A stretch of 21,702 bases of DNA, taken from positions 1-21,702 of IMG/VR virus record IMGVR_UViG_3300006870_000111; one strand, given 5' to 3'. Below, piece after piece: positions 1 through 7,356 of the stretch. Origin of the DNA: a virus. Positions within the stretch are counted from its first letter, which is position 1. Each line of letters opens with the position of its first letter. The notes below the pieces were generated by a model, which was given only the letters and a program-made list of their open reading frames with translations, did no database searches and was not told the DNA's origin. The translations under genes were made by a program, and so were the position numbers.

Positions 1-9
1 CGGAGTAAA

Positions 10-138
10 ATGCGATTATTTGATGTTGATCAAAACGACTCACCCCTAAATAAAGAAGTAGATAATGGACCAGCATTTGATAACTCCACATCCGGTCAGC
101 GAATAGATAGTGAAAAGTTTGCTGGCTTCAAAATATAA
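10..138 (+). CDS. Small hypothetical protein (42 aa)
   Basis: A complete 42-residue reading frame starting with MRLFDVDQND and ending FAGFKI. A purine-rich ribosome site (CGGAG, bases 1-5) sits just upstream, and the stop lies 10 bases before the next start, so it looks like part of a + strand cluster of tiny phage genes. The protein is acidic and polar, with no membrane segment or recognisable motif. Function unknown; called from the ribosome site and tight packing only. Confidence 0.5.
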   Translation: MRLFDVDQNDSPLNKEVDNGPAFDNSTSGQRIDSEKFAGFKI

Positions 139-148
139 GGAGTCCACA

Positions 149-331
149 ATGGATCCGTACTTGCACACTTTTTTAGCCGTCGCACTAATGTTCGTTACAT
201 ATACAGTGGGACGAATCATGGGTACACAAAAGGGTATTACTTCGACAGTTTCATTCCTACTACATATGGGTGTATGTACTGAAGAAGACATTCAAAAAGC
301 AAATGAAAAATTCGAACAAGATAACTTCTAG
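149..331 (+). CDS. Small single-pass membrane protein (60 aa)
   Basis: Begins MDPYLHTFLA after AAGGAG (137-142), which decides this start over an in-frame ATG at 110 that has no ribosome site. Residues about 5-25 form one hydrophobic, probably membrane-spanning segment; the C-terminal third is charged (TEEDIQKANEKFEQDNF), so a short N-terminal anchor with a cytosolic tail is likely. The 3' end overlaps the next gene by 29 bases. Function unknown. Confidence 0.6.
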   Translation: MDPYLHTFLAVALMFVTYTVGRIMGTQKGITSTVSFLLHMGVCTEEDIQKANEKFEQDNF

Positions 332-494
332 TTCTTGGACTTGTCCGGTCGTTGATGTTGAAGGCGGCGAGCTCGCCTTTGAACTAAGTGATGATTTGAT
401 GGATCAACTAAATTTAAAATCTGGTGATACGATTGTATTTAAAAGTACATTAAAAGATCGTTATTCTATGGTGATTATTCGTAACAATGACTGA
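303..494 (+). CDS. AbrB/MazE-like small beta protein (63 aa)
   Basis: The core, about residues 21-60, has the SpoVT-AbrB swapped-hairpin layout: a strand (ELAFELSDDL), a short helix, then LNLKSGDTIVF and a last strand. The LxLKxGDTI motif is the most recognisable part. Many T4-like phages carry short proteins of this type; whether they bind DNA, act as antitoxins or do something else is not known from sequence. The start at 303 is preferred to an ATG at 270 because neither has a good ribosome site and 303 avoids an extra basic extension; this choice is uncertain. It overlaps the next gene by 8 bases. Confidence 0.55.
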   Translation: MKNSNKITSSSWTCPVVDVEGGELAFELSDDLMDQLNLKSGDTIVFKSTLKDRYSMVIIRNND

Positions 495-1161
495 AGTAGT
501 TATTCGTAATAAAGAGTTGTTAAATACCCTCAACAGTTTCTCCGACGAGATGCTGTCTAAACCGTCGTATAACGACGAAAAGTATTGGACATATCACGAA
601 CGCAAGGATGTTGACTTGGGGTCTTATTACACCTCAAGTGAGTATCTGTTAGAATGTTTATCTCGTGATAGTCTGGTTGGCCCGCCCGATAGATACTTCG
701 CACAACCGATTTCCAAGATGGTTCGTGAAGACAAAGAGATGTGGGGTGGATTTATGCAGAAAGTCAAATATGACTTTGCGTCAGAACTTGGCGCACATAC
801 TTCCGCCCTACTATCTTACTATCCGCCAGGCGGGTTTGTGGGTTGGCACACCAACTATGATGCCAACGCATATCAGGTTCTATTTACATGGTCAGAGTCC
901 GGAGAAGGATTCTTTGAGTACTATGATAAACAGAACGACGAAATCATTAAAATCGACGATGTGCCCGGCTGGCAGTGTCGTCACTACTACTTTGGCGCAG
1001 AACAAGAAGAAGACTTGCACTGCTGGCACGCTGCATACACAGAGTGCCAACGCATCACACTCGCATACAAGTTTGTGAATGGTGGTAGTGTAAATAACCC
1101 AGAAGACGCACAGGCACGTGCCATGCGCGACATGTTGATTGAAGATATAGAGACTGAGTAA
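487..1161 (+). CDS. 2-oxoglutarate/Fe(II)-dependent oxygenase-like protein (224 aa)
   Basis: The jelly-roll oxygenase core lies at about residues 105-195. GWHTNYD (119-125) supplies the first metal histidine H121, W180-H181 the second, and R189 the arginine that normally binds the 2-oxoglutarate carboxylate. The family couples oxidation of 2-oxoglutarate to succinate with hydroxylation of a protein, nucleobase or small molecule; the substrate here is unknown. Oxygenases of this size are frequent in marine T4-like phages. Oddity: the position two after H121 is Asn123 rather than the usual Asp/Glu of HxD, with Asp125 two further on. The stop overlaps the iscU start (TAATG), so the two are translationally coupled. 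Confidence 0.8.
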   Translation: MTEVVIRNKELLNTLNSFSDEMLSKPSYNDEKYWTYHERKDVDLGSYYTSSEYLLECLSRDSLVGPPDRYFAQPISKMVREDKEMWGGFMQKVKYDFASELGAHTSALLSYYPPGGFVGWHTNYDANAYQVLFTWSESGEGFFEYYDKQNDEIIKIDDVPGWQCRHYYFGAEQEEDLHCWHAAYTECQRITLAYKFVNGGSVNNPEDAQARAMRDMLIEDIETE

Positions 1162-1535
1162 TGTATTCGGACAAGGTTTTAGACCACTACGAGAACCCAC
1201 GCAACGTGGGTAAGATGGACAGGGAAGACGATAATGTCGGAACTGGTATGGTGGGTGCACCCGCGTGTGGCGATGTGATGCAACTACAAATCCTTGTTGA
1301 CGAAATTGGAATCATCCAAGATGCGAAATTTAAAACTTATGGTTGTGGTAGTGCTATCGCTTCTAGTTCTCTACTCACTGAGTGGGTCAAAGGTAAAAGT
1401 CTCGAAGAAGCCGGGAATATCCGTAATACAGACATTGCAAAAGAACTCTCATTACCACCAGTAAAAATCCATTGTAGTGTACTCGCAGAGGATGCGATCA
1501 AAGCTGCTATCAAAGACTATAAAGAGAAACACTAA
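1161..1535 (+). CDS. iscU: Iron-sulfur cluster assembly scaffold IscU
   Basis: Near full-length match to bacterial IscU over all 124 residues. It has the three cluster-ligand cysteines C36 (ACGD), C62 (GCGSA) and C105 (IHCS), the conserved Asp38, and the LPPVK motif (98-102) that the HscA chaperone recognises. The scaffold receives sulfur from IscS and iron in the cytosol and hands 2Fe-2S or 4Fe-4S clusters to apoproteins. No iscS, hscA, hscB or fdx is seen here, so it would have to work with host partners. It is sandwiched between the oxygenase and the SGNH gene with one-base overlaps on both sides, so it is expressed as part of this trio. Gene identity is very secure; its benefit to the phage is inference. 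Confidence 0.97.
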   Translation: MYSDKVLDHYENPRNVGKMDREDDNVGTGMVGAPACGDVMQLQILVDEIGIIQDAKFKTYGCGSAIASSSLLTEWVKGKSLEEAGNIRNTDIAKELSLPPVKIHCSVLAEDAIKAAIKDYKEKH

Positions 1536-2305
1536 TGTTATTAACCGCTGGTTGCAGTTTCGTCTGGGGAGACGAACTGAAGGGTTTTGATGATAATCCG
1601 CCGACACATTGGCCTTTTACTTTTACGCATCTTCTTGCAGGTAAAATGGCAATGCCCTATATTAACTTGGGAAGTTGTGGTGCGGGTAATGATAAGATAT
1701 TTCGTGAAGTTACGGATTATCTTCACAACCCAAGACATGAAACTCCGGTCACGCACATCGTCGTCATGTGGTCTGCATTCCAACGAGCGGAGGTAGTAGA
1801 GTATATGCCCAAAGAGAGAGAAATAAAAATACAAAGACATGACGATGTTACTCAATTTTCTCCACTACGAACATCTGGGATATACAATCGTAACAAGCGT
1901 CGTGTCATGAATGATTGGTTTGATAATGCTTATGATTCACGCACCGATGTGATGCACACTCTTACCAAAATGAAAACCTTAGAACTTTTATGTGACAGTA
2001 TGGGCATTAAGCTCGTGCAGGGATTTTTTCATAAACGTTGTTGGTCAAACATTATGTCAATTTTGCGAGACAATGGTCCAGACGAAGATGATACATTAGT
2101 GGCGGGAAGTATGCCCTTATACACATCTTGGTTAAAGAACTCTATCATAGACCTTAAACCTACAAGCCGTGTGGGTGCAGGTAAAGGTAAAGATCTATAC
2201 ACCATCGCAATTGAAAACGACGACCTTAGACCTCACGGACATCCCGGCGAAAAAACACAAGTCATTTTCTCCGATTTCCTATACAAAAAATTCATTGACA
2301 TGTGA
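1535..2305 (+). CDS. SGNH/GDSL-like hydrolase family phage protein (256 aa)
   Basis: Starts with MLLTAGCSFVWGDEL, in which GCSF (6-9) matches SGNH block I with Ser8 as nucleophile. SCGAGND (47-53) supplies the oxyanion-type Gly/Asn residues, and RPHGHPGEKTQ (232-242) resembles block V with its catalytic His. Such proteins hydrolyse esters on sugars, lipids or peptidoglycan; in marine phages the substrate is usually unknown. There is no signal peptide, so it acts in the cytosol or in the virion. The start overlaps the iscU stop by one base. A perfect promoter begins in its last codons. Confidence 0.65.
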   Translation: MLLTAGCSFVWGDELKGFDDNPPTHWPFTFTHLLAGKMAMPYINLGSCGAGNDKIFREVTDYLHNPRHETPVTHIVVMWSAFQRAEVVEYMPKEREIKIQRHDDVTQFSPLRTSGIYNRNKRRVMNDWFDNAYDSRTDVMHTLTKMKTLELLCDSMGIKLVQGFFHKRCWSNIMSILRDNGPDEDDTLVAGSMPLYTSWLKNSIIDLKPTSRVGAGKGKDLYTIAIENDDLRPHGHPGEKTQVIFSDFLYKKFIDM

Positions 2306-2323
2306 TTCGTATTGTAGTATAAT
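2295..2323 (+). promoter_or_regulatory. Sigma70-type promoter, perfect consensus
   Basis: TTGACA (2295-2300), 17-base spacer, TATAAT (2318-2323). It overlaps the end of the SGNH gene and lies 34 bases before the start at 2357. Likely read by the unmodified host RNA polymerase. Confidence 0.85.
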
Positions 2324-2356
2324 ATCTCCCATAATTAACCAAAGTGGAGTAGTACT

Positions 2357-2590
2357 ATGCCTTACATAAACGTTTATGTTGAAGATGATGAATTCGACAA
2401 CATAGTTGTAGAAGAACTAGATTTCGCTATCCTAGAAGATAAAGAACTTAATGACGACCCTGAATTGCTTAGAGCGTTCATGATGGTTAGAAACTATTTT
2501 AGTTCTCAACCCAGTATGGTCCAAAGTTCATTTGGATTTATGTACAGTGAAGAGGAAATGCAAAATGGTCTATCAAGCCAACCTAACTAG
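2357..2590 (+). CDS. Acidic hypothetical protein (77 aa)
   Basis: First gene behind the perfect promoter at 2295-2323, with ribosome site GTGGAG about 8 bases before the ATG. The protein is strongly acidic (VEDDEFDNIVVEELDF near the N terminus, EEEM near the end), has no membrane segment or cysteine, and looks like a small helical/beta cytosolic protein. I do not recognise the family. Expression from a consensus promoter suggests an early role, and acidic small early proteins are often inhibitors or DNA mimics; that last point is speculation. The end overlaps the next small gene. Confidence 0.65.
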   Translation: MPYINVYVEDDEFDNIVVEELDFAILEDKELNDDPELLRAFMMVRNYFSSQPSMVQSSFGFMYSEEEMQNGLSSQPN

Positions 2591-2690
2591 AGAGTATGCA
2601 TATTTGCGTCGTAAGGCGGGTGATAATCCTACCCCCAAACAACTAAAGAGACTTAAGAAGTTAGAGAAACTTCTGAGGATGACTCTATGA
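2565..2690 (+). CDS. Basic, helical hypothetical protein (41 aa)
   Basis: Starts inside the end of the previous gene after AGAGGAAA and ends in an ATGA overlap with the hydrolase start at 2687. The C-terminal half is rich in Lys, Arg and Leu (KQLKRLKKLEKLLRM), as in a short amphipathic helix or coiled coil. Function unknown; called from the ribosome site and the coupled stop/start. Confidence 0.5.
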   Translation: MVYQANLTREYAYLRRKAGDNPTPKQLKRLKKLEKLLRMTL

Positions 2691-3214
2691 ATATCTTTCG
2701 TGGTGTGTGTGTCTTAACCCTGTTGTCAATTTTCGGATATGTCGGATATGTTAATGCAGAGAATGTCAAGATCAACGCCACGGACGAACTTGAGTGTCTC
2801 GCCTTAAACATTTACCACGAAGCTCGTAGTGAAAGTCTCGCAGGACAATATGCGGTTGCAGATGTAACTCTTAATCGTGTAAAGGATACTCGTTACCCTT
2901 CCACAATATGTGGTGTTGTGAAACAGGCAGTGATGTCCGAGTGGGCAGTTCAACAAGGACTGTTTATTCCCAAGAGAAACCAATGTCAGTTTAGTTGGTA
3001 TTGTGACGGTCGGTCAGACGCGCCAGTTGAACAGTATGCGTGGTTACGTGCAAAGGGTGTAGCAGAAGACATTCTCTCCTATCGTAAGTTTAGGGGGATT
3101 ACAGAGGGCGCTACCCACTACCATGCGAGTTATGTTGAACCAGAGTGGAGCTTCCACAGAAAGATGAAACTCATTGGTCGCATTGGTGACCATATATTTT
3201 ACGTCGAGGAATAA
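2687..3214 (+). CDS. SleB-type cell-wall hydrolase with signal/anchor sequence (175 aa)
   Basis: Residues 1-24 are a hydrophobic signal peptide or signal-anchor ending VNA. The rest matches the SleB/CwlJ hydrolase domain (Hydrolase_2): the IYHEARSE motif (42-49) with catalytic Glu45, QFSWYCDG (101-108) and ATHYHASYVEPEW (142-154). The family cuts the glycan strands of peptidoglycan. With the N-terminal segment this fits a secreted endolysin that reaches the periplasm by the host export machinery. No holin is obvious next to it. It is coupled to the 41-residue gene by ATGA and followed after one base by the next gene. Family identity is clear; its role in lysis rather than infection is inferred. 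Confidence 0.88.
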   Translation: MNIFRGVCVLTLLSIFGYVGYVNAENVKINATDELECLALNIYHEARSESLAGQYAVADVTLNRVKDTRYPSTICGVVKQAVMSEWAVQQGLFIPKRNQCQFSWYCDGRSDAPVEQYAWLRAKGVAEDILSYRKFRGITEGATHYHASYVEPEWSFHRKMKLIGRIGDHIFYVEE

Positions 3215-3215
3215 A

Positions 3216-3449
3216 ATGTTACTAGATGTTGCGATTGCGGTTTCTCTAAATACAAGTGCTCCAAAAGATTTTGTGCCTAAGGAGATAGACACAAGGAAAA
3301 TCGCAGAGGAGATATTTGAGTCGTACGAAGAAAAACGATCGATTCTCAGGACAAGAAAAGTAGTAATCCCTATAGAGGACCGTACAGATTTTGTCGTGAG
3401 ATTTAAGAACGAACAGTTTTTATCGGTTGTATATTACTTCGATATATGA
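3216..3449 (+). CDS. Hypothetical protein (77 aa)
   Basis: The ATG at 3216 has GAGGA seven bases upstream, one base after the hydrolase stop; this start is preferred to an upstream in-frame ATG at 3174 inside the hydrolase gene. The N terminus (MLLDVAIAVSLNTSAP) is mildly hydrophobic, the middle is a charged helix, and the end is beta-rich. No known family recognised. A promoter overlaps its stop codon. Confidence 0.6.
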   Translation: MLLDVAIAVSLNTSAPKDFVPKEIDTRKIAEEIFESYEEKRSILRTRKVVIPIEDRTDFVVRFKNEQFLSVVYYFDI

Positions 3450-3455
3450 TATAAT
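3427..3455 (+). promoter_or_regulatory. Sigma70-type promoter
   Basis: TTGTAT (3427-3432), 17-base spacer, perfect TATAAT (3450-3455), 24 bases before the ATG at 3480. Weaker -35 than the other promoters here. Confidence 0.65.
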
Positions 3456-3479
3456 AACAACATCCAAGAGGTAAGGACA

Positions 3480-3731
3480 ATGGAAGGGTTAGCATATCCA
3501 TCTACATATTTTAATGATGGTAAGCTGAGTACTCAACAGGTCTATGTCGCGTTTGATTCTATGGGAACGATCATCGGCGTATACCAGTGCATTGAGACGG
3601 CTATCGACAAGTGCGCAGGAGAGGTGTCCAAACACTTCTGTGAGCAAGTTCATGTCGAAGTCTCCGACGTTGCTATTTTCGTAGAAGGGGAAAAGGGAAA
3701 AGTTACTATACTGATTGAACAGTTAAAGTAA
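3480..3731 (+). CDS. Hypothetical protein (83 aa)
   Basis: Own promoter (3427-3455) and a clear ribosome site (AAGAGGTAAGGA). The protein is a mixed alpha/beta cytosolic polypeptide without membrane segments; it has an FDSMGTIIGVYQCIETAIDK stretch, in which strand, turn and helix resemble the start of many small phage early proteins, and ends in alternating hydrophobic strands. Family and function unknown. Confidence 0.65.
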   Translation: MEGLAYPSTYFNDGKLSTQQVYVAFDSMGTIIGVYQCIETAIDKCAGEVSKHFCEQVHVEVSDVAIFVEGEKGKVTILIEQLK

Positions 3732-3742
3732 TACTATATAAT
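3715..3742 (+). promoter_or_regulatory. Sigma70-type promoter before tRNA-Glu and isocitrate lyase
   Basis: TTGAAC (3715-3720), 16-base spacer, TATAAT (3737-3742), 10 bases before the tRNA-Glu gene. It probably drives the tRNA and the isocitrate lyase gene, which starts 19 bases after the tRNA. Confidence 0.65.
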
Positions 3743-3752
3743 ACAGTGAAAC

Positions 3753-3828
3753 GTCCGGTTCGTCTAGTGGTCTAGGACACCGCCCTTTCACGGCGGGAAC
3801 AGGGGTTCGAACCCCCTACTGGATACCA
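3753..3828 (+). tRNA. tRNA-Glu (anticodon TTC)
   Basis: Complete cloverleaf with seven-pair acceptor stem (two G-U pairs), anticodon stem CCGCC/GGCGG around loop CTTTCAC (anticodon TTC), GTTCGAA T-loop, and encoded CCA. It lies directly upstream of the isocitrate lyase gene. Confidence 0.95.
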
Positions 3829-3847
3829 TATTATTACAGGATTTGTT

Positions 3848-5089
3848 ATGAAAAAAAGAGATTACTCACCCGAAGACGTTCGCCGTCTTCAAGGCACCGT
3901 ACAGATTGATCACACCCTCGCAAAGATGGGTGCGACTAAGCTACGTCAACTTTTTGAAGAAAATGAATACATCAACACGTTTGGAGCATATAATGGCCAA
4001 CAAGCAGTCCAACACGTCAAAGCAGGACTCAAAGCAATCTATCTCTCCGGATGGCAAGTTGCCGCATCCGCCAACTCTCATAACGAGGTTTACCCAGATC
4101 AGTCTCTTTACGCTGTTGATAGCGTCCCTAATGTTGTCCGGTCTATCAATAATGCATTTAGACGACAAGACCAGATCGAATATCTGGAAACTGGAAACGG
4201 GTTTGAATTTGCCCCTATTATTGCCGATGCTGAAGCAGGATTCGGAGGTGTTCTAAATGCGTATGAACTTGCAAGAAATCTTATCGAAGCAGGTGCTGCC
4301 GCTGTTCACTTCGAAGACCAAGTTGCTGCCGAAAAGAAGTGCGGACACTTGGGAGGAAAGGTTCTCATACCAACTGGTCAAGCTATACGCAACCTTAATG
4401 CCGCTCGCCTTGCTAGTGACGTTGCTGGCACTGATACAGTCGTTATTGCTCGTACCGATGCTGAGTCTGCTAAGTTAATCTCCAGTAACATCTCCGACAC
4501 CGACAAACCATTCATTAAGAGAGTCGCTCAAGGATCGGGTGGTTCTATGCAATGTCGCACATCCGAAGGATTCTACATGCTCGAAGAGGGCAAGGGACTA
4601 GAGTTCGGTTGTGTGCGCGGTCAGGCCTACGCAGAATACGCAGACCTCGTTTGGTGCGAAACATCGACACCAGACTTGAAGGATGCGAAGCGTTTCGCCG
4701 ACGCAGTCAAAGGTGCAGTTCCAGACGCGATGCTCGCGTATAACTGTTCACCATCATTTAACTGGCGCAAGTCAATTCCAGGCGATCAAGAACTAAAAGA
4801 GTTCCAGAGAGAACTAGGTCGCATGGGATTCAAGTTCCAGTTTATTACACTTGCTGGTTTTCACCAGACTAACTATGCAGTCTTTGATTTTGCAAACCGA
4901 TACAAAGATGAGGGGATGTATGCTTACAGTTTACTACAAGAGGCAGAATTCGATGCAGAAGCGCGTGGATACACGGGAGCGAGACACCAAAGGGAGGTCG
5001 GCGTCGGGTATTTCGATGCGATCACGACTACTCTTGGGTCTAAGTCGACCGCGGCTATGGCAGGGTCAACCGAAGAACAGCAGTTTTAA
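3848..5089 (+). CDS. aceA: Isocitrate lyase
   Basis: Matches bacterial isocitrate lyase along its full length. Landmarks: YLSGWQVAA (65-73), YPDQSLY (82-88), ADAEAGFGG (126-134), the catalytic signature KKCGH (163-167) with Cys165, ADLVWCETSTPDL (265-277), YNCSPSFNW (298-306), GYFDAITT (387-394) and the typical C-terminal STEEQQF. The enzyme is a cytosolic Mg-dependent tetramer that splits isocitrate into succinate and glyoxylate, the first step of the glyoxylate shunt. At 413 residues it lacks about 20 N-terminal residues of the E. coli enzyme, but every active-site element is present, so it should be active. No malate synthase or kinase/phosphatase is in the window. It sits between tRNA-Glu and a fibre gene, and is followed by a hairpin. 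Phage context makes it an auxiliary metabolic gene. Confidence 0.97.
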   Translation: MKKRDYSPEDVRRLQGTVQIDHTLAKMGATKLRQLFEENEYINTFGAYNGQQAVQHVKAGLKAIYLSGWQVAASANSHNEVYPDQSLYAVDSVPNVVRSINNAFRRQDQIEYLETGNGFEFAPIIADAEAGFGGVLNAYELARNLIEAGAAAVHFEDQVAAEKKCGHLGGKVLIPTGQAIRNLNAARLASDVAGTDTVVIARTDAESAKLISSNISDTDKPFIKRVAQGSGGSMQCRTSEGFYMLEEGKGLEFGCVRGQAYAEYADLVWCETSTPDLKDAKRFADAVKGAVPDAMLAYNCSPSFNWRKSIPGDQELKEFQRELGRMGFKFQFITLAGFHQTNYAVFDFANRYKDEGMYAYSLLQEAEFDAEARGYTGARHQREVGVGYFDAITTTLGSKSTAAMAGSTEEQQF

Positions 5090-5094
5090 AGCAC

Positions 5095-5116
5095 TCCCAA
5101 ACAAATGCGTTTGGGA
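5095..5116 (+). terminator. Hairpin after isocitrate lyase, possible terminator
   Basis: Perfect 8-bp inverted repeat TCCCAAAC / GTTTGGGA around loop AAATGC, starting 5 bases after the lyase stop and followed by only a short T run. It may act as a weak terminator or protect the mRNA 3' end. Confidence 0.5.
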
Positions 5117-5139
5117 TTTAGAAAACGAAGGATAATAAA

Positions 5140-7122
5140 ATGTCAAATGTAGAAGCTCCTAATGTAAATGCAGATGGAGAAATAACTAATCAAGAACTCT
5201 TATCTGAACAAAGTGGGATGCCTAATATGTCAAGCACAAAAACATTTACTGTAGATACTAACATGCAGGTCAATGGAGATCTGGATGTAACTGGTACCGT
5301 CACCGCAACTTCATTCATCGGAGACGGTTCTCAACTTACAGGAATCTCTGGCGGTGGTCCGCAATCAGAGATTATCGACGGCAATGCGTTTGTTAGGATT
5401 GAAGACGGAGATCCTGACGGTGACAGTGCAGCACCAGTCAACCTTAAAATGGTTTCTATTGGCGGTACCGATTTATGGGACGTAGATGTTTCAGCTCTTA
5501 ACGATATCAATATCAGTTCCGGTGATGATATTACTATCTCAGCCGGTGATTGGATGGAACTCCAAACTCAGAATGAATTCTACATTACTTCTGGTGATAA
5601 AATCGATCTAGAAACAGATGAGTACATCGAGTTGAATGGTGATGTTTATCTCAGAGACGGTCACCCTCTACGGTTACAAGATGATTTTGCTGGTGTTAAT
5701 CCAGGCATGGAGTCGTTTGTTCAAGATTTATCTGCAGCGTCTTCTACCCAAGTGCCTTCTTCTATTGCAGTGAAATCTGTTACAGACGACCTTCAATCTC
5801 AAATCAATAATTTTTCTGGTGGCGGCGGACTAGACTCTGCTGGTGTTACTGCATTAATCAACGAACCATATCTCAGGGATACGTTGTACGATGTTGCGAC
5901 AGCTCAAACAAATATCGGATTAGACGCTGGTTTCGCATCAACTTCTAACTTCAGTATTGCAATCGGTAAAGAGTCTGGTATCAATAGCGGAAACGCAACC
6001 AATAGTATCGCTCTAGGATTTAAAGCGGGACAAAGTATCAGCGATAATTCTATCATGATCGGTAGAGAAACTGGTGAGGTGGGTGCAAGTTCTTACTCTG
6101 TCGGTATCGGTACAGAAGCATTAGGTATTAATGCTGGGGCAGGATCTGTTGCAATCGGATATTTTGCATCTAAAAGTTCTGCTGGATCAAATTCAGTTGC
6201 GGTCGGACGACAAACGTCTGCAACCGGCGATAACGCTATCGCCATTGGTAATACTGTCACCGCAACTACTGCCGATGCAGTAACTATCGGATCGTCTGTT
6301 GCTGGAAGAATGACATACGACACTACAAACGATTGGACGTTTGGTGCTGCAGTGACTGCGCCAGCATTCGTTGGTGATGGTTCTGGTTTGACTGGTCTTC
6401 CGTCCGGTGGCGGTCTAGACTCTGCGGCAACAATCGATCTAATCGGAATGCAGAATAAACCTGCAGGCGACAACTCTATTCAGATAACTCCAGACACGTC
6501 AACATTGAACGGAGACAATAACAATATCATCATCGGTACTCAGATCAGCGACATGGCGGGTATCGGACCACAATCAGTTGCTATGGGTTATGATATTGGT
6601 GCACAGGCAAACGGTGTCTCAATTGGGTATCAGGCAGGTGCTGGTTCGCAGTCTACTAATTCCGGCGGCGTATTCATTGGTTCACGTACAAACTACTTTG
6701 GAAACTCAAATCCGGCAGATTATGCGATTGCAATTGGTCATGAAGCAGGTGCGGTTTATCCTGGCGTAGGTTCGATTGCATTAGGTAAGGACGCTGGTAA
6801 AGGAAGTTCTGGTGACTATACAGTTGCGATAGGATATAACGCAAACAACACGTCCAATTTTAATAACACCATTATGATTAAAGCTGATGGTACTAGTGCA
6901 TACAATTCTACTGCTCAGTATGATATTGATATCCGCACTTCTGCTGCTGGTTCGTTGTCATACAACACTACAAACGATTGGACGTTTGGTGCTGGTGTCA
7001 CGATGACAGATCTTACTGCGAGCGGCGCAACAGTCGTATTCAGTAACTTACCTACAACCGACCCAGTAAATGCGGGTCAACTTTGGAATGATAACGGGAC
7101 ATTGAAAGTCTCTGCAGGATAA
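5140..7122 (+). CDS. Tail-fibre-like protein with YadA-head-type repeats (660 aa)
   Basis: The N-terminal 60 residues are polar; then GDGSQLTGISGGG (61-73) marks a fibre hinge seen again as GDGSGLTGLPSGGG near residue 414. Two blocks of about eight short repeats of the type SIAIG / SVAVG / NAIAIG, roughly residues 272-385 and 460-580, match the left-handed beta-roll head of trimeric autotransporters (YadA/Hep_Hag). Both blocks end in a YxTTNDWTFGA module. The C terminus (DPVNAGQLWNDNGTLKVSAG) is a common phage fibre ending. It is likely a homotrimeric virion fibre or appendage that contacts the host surface. The ribosome site AAGGA is 8 bases upstream. No chaperone domain is seen. Confidence 0.75.
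   Translation: MSNVEAPNVNADGEITNQELLSEQSGMPNMSSTKTFTVDTNMQVNGDLDVTGTVTATSFIGDGSQLTGISGGGPQSEIIDGNAFVRIEDGDPDGDSAAPVNLKMVSIGGTDLWDVDVSALNDINISSGDDITISAGDWMELQTQNEFYITSGDKIDLETDEYIELNGDVYLRDGHPLRLQDDFAGVNPGMESFVQDLSAASSTQVPSSIAVKSVTDDLQSQINNFSGGGGLDSAGVTALINEPYLRDTLYDVATAQTNIGLDAGFASTSNFSIAIGKESGINSGNATNSIALGFKAGQSISDNSIMIGRETGEVGASSYSVGIGTEALGINAGAGSVAIGYFASKSSAGSNSVAVGRQTSATGDNAIAIGNTVTATTADAVTIGSSVAGRMTYDTTNDWTFGAAVTAPAFVGDGSGLTGLPSGGGLDSAATIDLIGMQNKPAGDNSIQITPDTSTLNGDNNNIIIGTQISDMAGIGPQSVAMGYDIGAQANGVSIGYQAGAGSQSTNSGGVFIGSRTNYFGNSNPADYAIAIGHEAGAVYPGVGSIALGKDAGKGSSGDYTVAIGYNANNTSNFNNTIMIKADGTSAYNSTAQYDIDIRTSAAGSLSYNTTNDWTFGAGVTMTDLTASGATVVFSNLPTTDPVNAGQLWNDNGTLKVSAG
6321..6349 (+). repeat. 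29-bp direct repeat, copy 1 (in fibre gene)
   Basis: Identical to bases 6966-6994. It encodes the TTNDWTFGA module closing the first beta-roll block. Confidence 0.85.
6966..6994 (+). repeat. 29-bp direct repeat, copy 2 (in fibre gene)
   Basis: Identical to bases 6321-6349 and in the same frame, 645 bases downstream, so recombination between the copies would delete 215 codons in frame. Confidence 0.85.
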
Positions 7123-7137
7123 GAAGGAACTTATATT

Positions 7138-7356
7138 ATGCCAGTAAAGTACAAAGCAAGTCAAGTTTACAAGAGTGCGATCGCACGTTCACGTAACACC
7201 GATAAGCATTACTATATGCACACACTCGACAACACACAATTGTGGAACGAGTTCTTCAGTACAAGTAACAAGAAACAAAAAAGAAAGATGCGCAACGAAC
7301 TTGCGATGCGTGGTTTCAGTCAGGAGGCAATCGCAGAGCGAGAGGCCGCAAGATGA
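7138..7356 (+). CDS. Basic hypothetical protein (72 aa)
   Basis: Follows the fibre gene by 15 bases with ribosome site AGAAGGAA. It is rich in Lys and Arg (NKKQKRKMRNELAMRG) with an aromatic patch DKHYYMHTLDN, and is probably helical and nucleic-acid or protein binding. Family not recognised. Its stop overlaps the next start (ATGA). Confidence 0.6.
   Translation: MPVKYKASQVYKSAIARSRNTDKHYYMHTLDNTQLWNEFFSTSNKKQKRKMRNELAMRGFSQEAIAEREAAR

Noticed and set aside
665-1078. 137-codon + strand frame inside the oxygenase gene
   Set aside because: Out-of-frame shadow of the oxygenase; composition is not protein-like.
892-1260. 122-codon minus-strand frame over the oxygenase/iscU junction
   Set aside because: Opposes two securely identified genes and shows no family features or ribosome site.
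6093-6473. 126-codon minus-strand frame inside the fibre gene
   Set aside because: Low-complexity Pro/Ala-rich shadow of the repeat-rich fibre frame; no ribosome site.
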